The notes under the pieces were generated by a model. It had not been told where the DNA came from. It searched no databases and saw only the letters and a list, made by a program, of their open reading frames with translations. Both the position numbers and the translations under genes were made by a program. Below, one piece after another: positions 34,662 through 47,600 of a stretch of DNA of 64,000 nt; within the stretch, counting starts at the first letter, position 1; each line of letters starts with the position of its first letter. Origin of the DNA: Schistosoma haematobium (Eukaryota; Platyhelminthes; Trematoda; Strigeidida; Schistosomatidae); assembly GCF_000699445.3 (NCBI RefSeq), contig NC_067195.1:57874091-57938090 (forward strand), written 5' to 3'.

Positions 34662-37600
34662 CTGTAAGAGTAATTTAGAAGAATAATGTGGAAATTTGAA
34701 AACTATCTGAATATGTTAGATACTATAAAAGAAGAGTTTTTTTTAAAAATCTCGTTTTATAGTTGCAATGACGAGAGTTTGAAATGAAGCATTTATTTTT
34801 AATTATAATTTACACTACACTACTATCAAAATTTTATCAAAGTGTACTGATAATGAACTCCAAAAGCGTGAATAGTATATAAATAAATTGTTATAGATCA
34901 CAATTACTCACAATACATTGTGAATGTCATACTTGATTAAAAATATTGTTTACTTGTTGGTGTAATGCGATGATCTAACAGCACATTTCAATTCATGTTT
35001 ATTCAAATATGTTTATGTAGTTACTTAATTAAACGCAAGGACAATGCTCGAACATATCAAGTTTAAAAGGATACAAAGAAGTCAGGTTGTAGCTATGTAT
35101 ATTTAGAAAACTTTAGACTTGTAAACCATCTTCCGTGAGATTATTTAAAATTTTTACAATATTGAATTATATTCAGCTAATGTTTGATAACTGTGATATT
35201 TTACCGATTGCACAACACTGAAATTCAATAGTTTTCTTTTTTACAGATTGAAATCATGAGTCAACTGAAGCTAGACCACCATGGAAAACCTGGAAGCACT
35301 GGAAGGCCGTTCCGTCCTAGTATGGGATACCTCAGCAGTGCGTATCCACGATCTCGCACCCCACGAGATTCGAACTCAGGACCTATCAGTCTCGCATCAG
35401 GCGCTTAACCAACTAGACCACTGAGCCGGTATCCAATGATGTTAATGTCTAACTTCAACCAATCCACGAACACGAAGTTTTCTTTTTTACATTTTAATAA
35501 TATTCCTGTAAAACAAGAATTAAATTATTCAAATTTCAAGTTACATTTTAATAAAGCCAGTATTCAATAATTATCTAACGATTCAATTTCACAGCCACTG
35601 TATTCAAAAATTAGTTGAATAGCAAATCATTTAACAGTTGAACAACAACAATTAGGATGAATATTTTAATCCCAAAATGCTTTACAAAATCTTGGCTAAT
35701 GATTTAGATTTAGATAGTAAAATCAAGATTATATAATGAAGGCAGAAATAGGTAGAAAATCATTTTCAGCCACTCGAAATCTAAAATTTTAAAAGTGCTG
35801 TAAAATGTCATTGAGAATATTTGTTAAAAGTTTCATAAATAAATGTTGTTTCGTTTAGTTTTGAATAACTGTCTATTTTTCAGAACTCCAAAAGATAAAC
35901 TAGAACACTTTCATACATAATTACCTCTGTTTCATATTTTTATATATGTATACAGTATTATTGGATGCTGACTCAGTGGTCCAAAGGTTAAGCATTTGCG
36001 TGTGAGACTGATAGGTCCTGGGTTCGAATCTCTCGGGGCGGGATAGTGGATTTGCACTACTGAGGATTCCCATACTATGATGAAATGGTCGTCCAGTGCT
36101 TACAGGTTTTCCATGGTGGTCTAGCTTCAATTGACTCATGAATTTAATTATTATATAAGAAATACTTGCATATCAAACAGGGCATTTTCAGTCGGAACGT
36201 TGCTTAAAAGTGACTAAGAAAACTTATCTATCTGAAAGAAATGGACAACTTGTTTATCTGAGTTATGACATATAGTTTTTACATTGTTTAGTTAAATAAT
36301 ATGCCCAATTTAGGACACTAGCAACGTCTAATGTTTTTTTTCAATTATTCTGTATATTCGATAAAATATTGGCTGAGATTTCAGAACTTGTTTCATCGGT
36401 GAAACGTTTATTGAATAAATCAACAGCAGTTCATAATTTATAACTAGAGGATAACATATTTGCTTAAGGGATTTTTAAGTTACTAAGTTAGTTTGGTTAT
36501 GATTATGCTGGTGAGCTGCCTATGTTCCTTCACGAGGAGCAACAGGCGTAAGTAAGTAAGTAATGACCTCACAAAATCTTTGCGAGCAATATGTAACTTA
36601 TTATGAATTATAACTAGATATATTATAGTCCAGTATGTAGTAAAAATTATATTTCTTCCATTGTTATTTCTATTTCATGTTTGCTACTGAGACTGGATCT
36701 GACATTATGTGTTATTTGTGTGTTTCTATGAACAAAGATGTCCAAAATGATCATGTAGATTTACGTGAATTTTCATTTCTAATGAATTACGTTACTGTTT
36801 AATCTTTTAGCGATTTTCTCTGGAGAAGTTTGTCCGTTCAATTTCCAATTAGTCAAAGTGTTAGGTCCCGATAAACATGATAACTGGTAACATTGGGATC
36901 CTTTTATGGACCGATACTATACGCATATTTTTATCGTATAATTGTTAAATAACTAAACTATTCATATTCATATTTCTCTTATTATAAACTTTATTTTGAC
37001 CTATGAACCATTATTACACGTTTTACCATTCTTAAATTATGCCCTGTCTATTAGTCACTGCCTCACACATTCACAGCCACATTTGGCCAAATATTGTACA
37101 AATGTTATTTTCTATTTTATGCTACGTTCTGGTCTGTTTGACTGGTATATAAACTCATTATGTTTGAAATATAATGATTCATATTGCAGAGGCTGAGACT
37201 GGTGTTCTGGACTTAACTGGCTGGGCTAGGCGGAAAGCAGGATCAATCAGGACTCTAGGCTGCTCGCACGTGTTTTACGCGTCCTTGGTCCGATCGATAA
37301 TTCGCTGCTTCTGATTGGCGGCTTGGGGCTATAACACAAAGCTAATTCAAATCCAATAAGGGTTGAAAAATTTTATTATCTAACGATTACCATATTACTT
37401 ACATATCACAGCAAATTCATCTTCAAGAAATCTATGGCTTCTAGATGACACTTTTATATAATATGTGGTTAGATCATTGTTAAAGTATTCTCATTTGATT
37501 AAGAATATAGAAAGCATGTGGTATATGTCTAAAATGTTGATTTGGTTTAGTAGATCATGAGTTGATTAGTAGATTATAGAAAAATTAATATGATGCTTTC

Positions 37601-40600
37601 TAACTACATTAAACAAATAAATTGTAAATAAGTTTAGTGAATTATTATGACAGTTACAAAAGCAATTTTTTTATCTTAGTGAAAGAGAACAAATTATTTA
37701 CCTTAAAAGTAATTTATTGAGGTTTTACCTCATAATTTTAAGAGTATATTCTGTTATATCCTAGTGAAGATTAAATTACGGGTAACTTATGGGATCTATT
37801 AATGGACTAATGTTATATATATATTACTAGTGTATAACTGTTCAGTAACTAGATTGTGTATATTTATATTCCTCTTACAATCAGCTTCATTTTGACCTGT
37901 GATTTATTATTATACGACTTATTGTTCTTAAATTATGCTCAGTTAATTAATTACTGTTTCCCACGTTCACAGTCACTTTTTGGCCTGATCTTGTATAAAT
38001 GCTATTTTCTTATTTTATGGTGCGATGTGGTCTGTTTGGCTGGTATATAAACCAAGTATCTTTGAAATAAATGATTCGCATAGCAGGAGCTGTTATTGGT
38101 GTTCTGAACTCAACTGGACGGGCTAGGGGAGCAAAAGACCAATAAGGACCCTAGGCCGATCAGACCGGTCGAACGGCATTGATTTAATACAAGAGTGAAT
38201 AAGTCGTATTTCGACTGGAGAATAAATTACGTGATAGCTAGTCGGACTTAAATTCACAACATATTCAAACTATATTGCATGTCAATTTTTTAAAAGAGAA
38301 TTTCCTCCTTAGAACGTGTTAATTTTGAACTGTAAGAGAAAGAATTTGCAGAAATGTTTATTCCTGTTAACAGATAATTTTTTCCGAAAATAACAAGTAA
38401 GATTTAATCTCTGTTTATCTAATGTGAATCCTTTCTTCTACAGAATGTGTATAAATTAGATTATAGGTAAATTCTCATCTTTGTTTCACTTAGTTATTTT
38501 ACTTAGTAGTCAGGAATGAGTTGATGACTTTTGGCTTTTACCAGTAATTACTTGTATGTACAGTTTAACTGTTGGGTTTAAAGTCCCAAGCTAAAGAGTT
38601 GCATAGGGTTCACAAATTATTCACCTTTTTTGAACATATTTCTACAATCCTTTGGTTTTAAAGTCTGATCAGTCTCAGAATATGGTTGATTTATTCTATT
38701 TGTTAGATAAAATGAAAAGTCTTTTTGATATACTTAGGCAGTGAGGAAATGAAATTTATTAGATCATTGTGATACATTGATAAAAAAGTAATCTGACCAC
38801 ACGTTTATACATGAGAAATAAATGTCAAACTAGGCAGATTGGAACCTAAGCCAAATAAAGATAATGAGGAAAAATGATATGGATCACAATCCCCTGGATA
38901 TTAAATCAATGCCACCAGAGAAAGTATATTGTAAATACATATTACATTCAAACATATAGGGGGAGGCGCGGTTTTACTTTGTTTGACTAAGTCGTCAACA
39001 GACTTAATTATCTGTCCTAGACAAGTTTGTACCCAACCACAAAGGATTATTTAAGTTCAAGATTAAGACCTGATTTTGATGCGCTTTAAGGAATGGACGA
39101 AGAGAGATGTTTGTTTTCTGCGCTTATTGAGTCACCTTATACGATTGCTTGTGCAGCCGTTTTGGTACTCTTTGAGTAACCCAAACTTTTAAAACCAATT
39201 ACCCCTCTCTTCGTACAATCGGACGCACATATTTGCATTTATAAACACTCTGTGATAGGACACTAATGCTTACATCTTAATTAAGATTTTAGTGGAGCCT
39301 GAACACCAATTTTTTAATAATGACCTCGACTAGTCAGCTCTTTATACTGATAAGTGTTTCAAGCATTCATTTTACATGGCTCACCTCTGATTGGCAAGGT
39401 GTTAGTAACATGTTCGTTAGGTCCCAGAACTGTAATAAACGTAAGAAAATCTTGACTTTGTCATTGGTTTACGAATTGTGCATCAGTGCTTCTTTTAGAA
39501 GCCTCACATCGTATTTACCAGTACTATTTATACAGATACAAATCATTCACTTGAATAAACCTTTTATTAAGCTTTGCTTATGTTCCTATTTGTCTAGTTT
39601 GATTTTTGTTTATCATATATATCCTAACAAGTTAATATGTGGTCAAAATGTTCGAAATGTATCACGTCCATATATCACATAGATCTGATAAACGTCGTCT
39701 CCTCATTGCACTACCAATCTATAATTCTTTTGATGTTAAAATGTCATACACTATCGAATGAAACTCTCGTTACGCTACCGCTTCATTTTAACCTTTATGA
39801 TACAATAAACTGAGTTATCGGTCAATTATTAAAATTTACCCTTTTGTTACTAAACAGAAGAGAAATTTCATAATTTTTTCTTGAAATACGGGTTAGCAAA
39901 AATTAGAATTACAAGTATTTTTATTTCTGTTACCTTTGTACAGCTAACAATAATTTTAAAAGTTATTACTTCATAAATTAAACGTGAATCGAAGTATACT
40001 TTTCATGTATTGTCATTCTAAGATGTGACCGAAATGAATCATCTTTCTGTCCCTTGATTTTATCAAGTACAATTCACGTCAAATGATAATCTCTATTAGA
40101 GAAGTGAAAAGGATGTATGAAATACCTACATATTACTTGTAATCACTATATCTATCCATGATTTGTATTATAATAAATCTTCCAATAGGCTGTGGATTTT
40201 TGATAACTATGAATTAACGAAACCAAACATTGAAGTATTCATAATACGGTTGACATAAAAGCAAAGTGAACAATAACTGAAACAGTTGTCACTTCAAGAC
40301 ATAGAATTCTTGCAGCGAGTCAAGCACAAGCTATTTCTCTTACGAGTTTCAAATTAACACTATTCTTTTTGTATTGAAACCAACTGAAACCAACAACCCG
40401 ATGCTACAAATTCGAGCAACTATCAATAACGTGTATGAAATTTTGACTGAGATCACGAATTGATCAATGTTAGTCCACCATTGAAGACCTGAAACCGCTG
40501 GATGGCTATTTAGTCCTAGTATGAAACTCCTCAGCAGTGCACATTCGTGATCCCACACGCAGGACTCTAACCTAAAACCTTTATTCTCGTGCGCGAATAC

Positions 40601-41623
40601 TGCACTTCTAGACCATTGAGCCAGCATTCACCGGTATTAATGTCTAAATTCAATCCGTTCACGATATTGCACGACCGTCCTCCTCTGTCCTCAGTGAGTA
40701 ACTGCCCCACACTGGAAATGGCTGAACTCCACAGGTCACCACTTCTCACTAGAACTCCAGGAAATCCATCTTAAAGCCAGTCACTAGTGAGCACATGATA
40801 ATTACCAGTTCAGTATCATGGAAGTTGTTGAGTTTTGACGGAGATCACCAAACGGTTGTTCTGTGTTTCCAGGATTTTAGTGGTGGTCTAACACTGATCC
40901 ATTCATGATCTTAACCAAAACTCAACAATCCCCACAACCCTATACTGATATATGAAATTTTGCGAAATATATATATACATATATCACCTCTACTACAACA
41001 AATTTCTTTAAGTCAAACAGATATATATAAAAAAAATAAAATATACCTATAAATTGTACAGCTCGATCGAAAGATGGAAGTAAATTTTGTTTTGTAGTAT
41101 CTGAAGCAGGTATATGCAAATATTGTATCCGATTTAATTTTCTGAATGGCATAGGCAATGAATCTGTCACATTAATTATATGTGTTACATTTAATTGTCT
41201 AATCAGATCAACATCTTGAGAGTCACGTGCATTACCTTTAAACAAATAAAGAGTATTTTTAAGAAAGAAGTATGTAAATAAATAAGGAAAAATGATGTAA
41301 AACATATATATTACAAGTTGAAATTTCTTATTAAGTACCTTTTGGAAATAAGATTGCATTGATATTCTTTTTATAACAATGACAGTTTAAAGATGTGAAT
41401 GAAACTTCTGAAGAATACTTACTCTAGTAGATCGGTAAATTATTGATTAATAAATGTCATTAATAGTTTTACGAGTTTGGTTGAAATAATTACTCTTCAA
41501 GTTGATAAATTAGTTCGGAATGCAAGTGTGTACCCTTATTTTTACCTAAAAATCTTAGCAGTAAGCGAAAAGCTTGACCTTTGACTAAGAAACGGCTATA
41601 GGGATTGTAAATCCATAAATGAG

Positions 41624-41654
<31 letters not shown>

Positions 41655-44600
41655 TTATGGCTATTTTGCATCCAGTCTTCATTAACAGAGAGCATTGTTC
41701 TCAAATTTAATGTTCTCTAGGTAGTATCAGCCATAAACAATATCAATAGATTTTTACATTACAGTCTTCAAAAGTATGTTTATATGTTTAGAAGCTCATC
41801 AAAAATAATTTTATGTTTCACAGCATATACTTATGTGGCATTCATCTTGTGATATTAGTTGTGATTTTTGCATGAAGATCACAAGCTATCAATAAAGGAA
41901 ATTATAAAATGTCAAACTTTACTTCTGCAATCATAGTTCTAGATAACATTTGATATTCTGTAATATGTATTTCAATTAGTTTTTGATCCATATAAAGCTT
42001 GCTCATGTTTTACATAATAACTAATCAGTGATTTCATATTTTAAATAAATAACTGAGACAAGATTCATAATCAGAATATCCTATAGATGGTGTCTCCGAA
42101 TATTTCTAATGATTTGGGTACTTTAATAACTATCATTAAGTGAACCATAAAAGCGATAAAGAAATTTTATATATTCATAGAATTCTAGATGATAAAATTT
42201 ATCCTATGAAAGGACCAATGAAGTAAACACTGAGCCATCAATATTTTTTGTAAAATGGTTATTAGCCATAAGTAGTCAGATTCTTTCGGAATGATGAATA
42301 TTCTGAATTCTGTGTATTAAAAGCTATCTCTTCATTAATCATCGGTACCTATCTATGCTTTTGAAGAAATCCATGTCTCTTCACGTTTTCGATATTTTTG
42401 GCAGATAGTACCAAAAACAAATATTATATCAACGAGCAAGATGTAGTAACCGCCAATTGTTTTGAGATATCCAGGAGTATACACAACTTACCCCGTACTG
42501 GGAAAGTATTACTATATTTCAGAAATCAAACTTCTACCTACTTCTACAGTTTTAAAATTTAGTCCCATAAAACATGAACTTGAATACTATGTATATGAGT
42601 AATTATATATTAATTATGATGCATACAAAGATCAACTATGAATGCTAACTTCACTGATATTTACTCTTATCAAAATATAATGAATTTAACGTATTTTAGG
42701 TAAAAGCTAATATAAAATGCCCAAAAATCAGTTACAATCATAACGAAAATCGTTCTGTAAAAATTCAACTTCATAAGTTATCAATATTCATTAAAGCTTC
42801 CTAATTAGGTGTTTCTTTGAAGTGGATAAAATCGATTTTAACAGTAAAACTAAATTTATGAGAAAATTTCGGGTGATGCTAAAATAATTAATAAAAGCGG
42901 AAGTTGTTTCTAAAAATTCTCAAAGAAAGTATAAGTTATGTAAACGGAGTGTTCTTCATAACAGTATAAGAATTTAAAACAAATTTGTCATCATAAACAT
43001 CGAAAGTTTACATCATATACTTCACAAATTTAATCAAGCACGCTCATTTTTTGGTATTTGTTTATATGTAATACAATGACTCAATACCATAGCTCACTAA
43101 GAAGGAAGAATAAATCTGTAAAGTCTCAGCAAATAAATATGAAGTAAATCCAACGTTTAGTCTGACAATTTGGTCCAAGCTTTTTCAAGTAAATATGTAA
43201 TCAAATATCAAAATTATCGAATATAAATAAGTCCATGGTTCTCTGGTTGACAGTATACTGAATAGGTCATCCAATTAATGTTTGAAGCGAACGGCACTGG
43301 GTTCGAGTCACAGAGTGAACACCAACTCTGGAATGCAGGTACATCCAGCTGACGTGTCCCAAATAAGTCGGGACGCGCCTCTTAGATTTCCTTGCCAGCC
43401 ACCATTCATCTTCGCTTACGGGGCTTGTGACTTAAGGTAATATCACGGCAGTCCGTACAGGATGCACATATGCCAAAAAGCGACTGATCAATTGCAGTCC
43501 TAAACAACAATGGGAAGATACAAGTGAATTTAATGTTAACAATGTTTAGGGTACGAATTTGCTTTAGCGTGTAAGAAACATGTGATGTGAAACGGAACGT
43601 GTTAAGATAACAGATTGTGTGCATTTGTAATTGATGTGAGAATAAATTTCATCCACAAAACAAAAATAAAGAAATCAATGTTTGTGTTATTTTGTTGTCC
43701 CAGTTAATTGTTTAACATATTCAGATAAGAAAACTGATCAGAACAGTTGAATGTAATTGTTGTTTATTTATCTTCACTTTTTGCGTTCTGTGACATATTT
43801 GATATATATTATATATAAGACTTGTATGGGTTCACCGATCAAAGGCAATATATAATGAATGAAATTATAATTTATGGACAAATTAATCAGGTTTAAGACA
43901 ACAGATCTTGGTTTTTGTCGCGAAATTCATTCATCTGTCTGGCTAACTAGCGTTTTGACATTTTAGCTGGTGTTAGTTAGTGATGAAAATCCTCAATCTA
44001 ATTCCTGAGCCTAACCATCAACTGTAAACCATAATTCTAATTTCTCACACTGATTTACAACCATCATTTATTACTAGTTAGTAAGTGTGTAGTGAACGAG
44101 AACTTCTGTAGGGACAACCAAATGTATATGAACACAAAATTACAGAATCTCTTAGTAAAATCTGAGAACCATACAGTAAATACTTCATTTGCAAAATGTC
44201 AATCAGTTGTCTCAGACTTGACTGTTCCTTCGCTCCTTCACCAATTACTCTCTGTTCTCGTTCTTTTCCCTTCGATCTCCTTAACCTCCTACCGCTAGGC
44301 ACCTTCGATTGATGACACATACTCCTTATATCTGTCGACATCAGCAGCACACACCACAGGCGAACATTCTGGTTGTTCATAAATCATGGTCTCACCGAAC
44401 TTTCTTCTCATACCACCTACAAATACGCACATTTTGTTATCTTAACACTTTTCGTTTCACACCACATGTCTCTCACACGCTAAAGCAAATACCTACCCTA
44501 AACATTGTTAAAATTGATTGTATGACCTACTTAGTATACGGTTAACCAGAGAACTATGTACTTATTTATATTTGATTATATATTTACTTGAAAAAGCTTG

Positions 44601-47600
44601 GACCAAATTGTCAGACTAAACGTTGGATTTACTTCATATTTATTTGCTGAGATTTTACAGATTCATTCTTCCTCCTTTATGTCCCACATCAACTCGGTGC
44701 TCAAATACTATGAAACTGTTCGATCAAATTTAGATGTAAGTTCTTGTACAGCATTGTTCATTACTCAAAGCACAATTAATTTAAATATTTCAATCCTCCT
44801 GAAATTCAATCATGGTATTAGCGACACTTGACATTGAATTTTTGCACAATATCAGGCAGTTTTCATGCATTTCAAAACCTAACTGAAATAAATGGTTTAT
44901 TACACTAGTAAGAATAAATTTAACAATGTATAAATCTACAACACATTACGTTGTTACTTATTCATTAGGCATAGACAGAGTTGTTGTGACTTTACGTCCG
45001 GCTTTTTATCACGTGATTTATCCACCAATCAAAATACGACTTATACAATCTTAGCACTGTGCCAAACCAATGAAGTTCGACCGGTATGGGCAGTCTAGCG
45101 TCCATATTGGTCCTATGTCCGCCTAGCCCGTCCACTTGAGTCCAGAACACCAAATACCAGCTTCCAATATGCGAATCGAATCGAATCATTTATTTCATAC
45201 ATACTGGTTTTGTATAGCAATCAAACAGACCGCAACGCACCATAAAATAGCAAATAACATTTGTACACAATAAAGCCAAAAAGTGGCTGTGAACGTGGGA
45301 GGCAGTAGTTAGTAAACTGAAAATAGCTTAAGAACCGTAAATCGTACAACAATAAATTAGAGATCAAAATAAAGCTTATAATAAGAGGAATATTAATATA
45401 CATAATCTAATTACTGAATAGTTATACCATAAGAATGTATAGATAATATTAGTCAATTAATATGTCTCAGAAGTTACTCGTGATTTATACATAGATTAGC
45501 TTATTTCTGTTTACTTGTAGCCCTATTATAACTTAGTCACAGTTCTAATCGACTTTAACGTCGTTTTCTCTAACTTCTTATAATGCAAAATACAAGTTTT
45601 TTTGAAAACTCGAAGATGTAAACTTTATTTAATACGAAAAGTTTTATTATTTCCTTAAATAGATTAGTAATTTCTGACATTTGGACTGCAGTCCTGCTAA
45701 AACATCTCGGTTAACAATATTTTAATTGTACATATAATTCAATATACTTTCATATGTTTAAATTTAACTAAAAAATAATTTTTGTTATCCATAAGTAATC
45801 TGTATTTATACGAAATATTTATCGTCTCTCTAAGCACTGAACATTGTAAACGTTAAGAATAAACATTGTGATAGTTACGATTTATTTTTTTGTCTATCTC
45901 TTATGGAAACGATTGCCATTTCACTTTCAAGTTCAAACACCCAATATAATATTCCATGGAACAATCAGTAGTGACAGAAATGGTGAAACATTTTTTAAGT
46001 AAAGATCAATTACAGTTAATCAACGCTAAATCTGTCACATGAATCCATATATCGTATTAAAGATTCTGTACTATAATCTAAACGTATTTCATATAATTAG
46101 CAAAGATTTAACTGATTTAAGTTTCAATGACCCATAATATTGACTAATTTTCCCAAATGCCTACGACATATAGCCACATTTCCAGAAATAATCATATCAG
46201 TAAATCTGTTCGCCATAAACGGTTAATGTTTATTCAGTAATTTATTTGTCAGTTAATCTTAAGCATTACTTACTTTGGTGTATACACATCTTAATTACAA
46301 TCAGTATAAACCATATAAAAATTACTGTATTCAGATATAAAGTATTTAACTTTGGTATCCAATGAATTTTCGTTTATCTTTTTCGTATTCTTATTTCAGC
46401 TGTCCGATTCATGTATTCAAGAAGTCAGTAGAGGTGTTCTAGAAGTACCACACTATTGTACTGAATCATGTGACCATTTCTATTATTCATTATTATTATT
46501 ATTATTATTAATATTATTATTATTGTTATCATTATTCGACGTCCCACCGATGATAACAACCATTTAAAGAAGATAGTCACAGCTGAAGAATTAATCAAGA
46601 CTATGCTGCACAAATTAAAATAACACAAAACAGGTTTGATCATTGGGAAATACTGATATGTCTCAGTGAAAATTAAATAGGCAGAACTATTCTTAAGCTG
46701 TTAACAAATTCTGTATCTTTTAAACTAAATGATAGGTCAAACAGGATGTTTTCACTCACTGGAATAGACATTCTCCCTAAAGTCCCATGTAATGGAAAGT
46801 TTTAATTGGAGCGTGTTTACCGATTTGATTTCTATTATATCCTGGAAACATACCTATTGGTCAAGTTTACTTAAGTTACCAAAGTTTCACTGTCTTATAA
46901 AGCTAAAACTAAAATTATAGAAATAATGTTTTCTCAAAACACGCAAACATATATTTCGAGATATTTCTAATGAATTTACGTTCAGACAATTTACTTAAGT
47001 TTCCAACCCATGTATCTTTTCATAGTATGAAGAATTGAAAAATGTCTAATACCGGTTACATAGCTAAATTGAACTTATGAGCTTTGGGTAGTCTTTCAAT
47101 CCTTGGTGTATTTGTTCGTACAGACACTCAGAAAGATCAAATAACATTATTTGAAGCGACAACAAAAATTCTTCTGTATTTGAGAGTTCTCTTTCACATT
47201 TCTTTATTTGATGACGTCTACTAACACTTCTAAATTTGGATTTCTGAGACGTTGTTTGCTTCGTATATTTCAAAATGTTATACGGTTCAGTGCAGTTAAC
47301 TAAAGGAATCAGTGCAGAGCATACAGTAATGGTTGAGAGGTCTAAACAATCATTTATGTTGGTGCCACCTTATATATAAAGAAAAGATATGAAATATGCT
47401 ACATGAGATTATTACTGTAAGATCTTATCAAGTTACTGAAATGTTGAGAACATTTTTTTATATACAAAAATTTTACATTCTGTTAACATACTACCCATCG
47501 AAACTTCTTCCACGAAAATTCATACTTCCATTGTATAATATTGGTTGAAGGATTGATTGTCTGGAAGGACTTTACTGATCTAAGTGTAAATTTGAATAAT

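Noticed and set aside
44078..44380. 100-codon minus-strand frame with basic residues
   Set aside because: It lies in a dispersed repeat and is interrupted in the related copy at 56440-56745.
46352..46643. Leu/Ile-rich frames on both strands
   Set aside because: They are translations of the ATT microsatellite.
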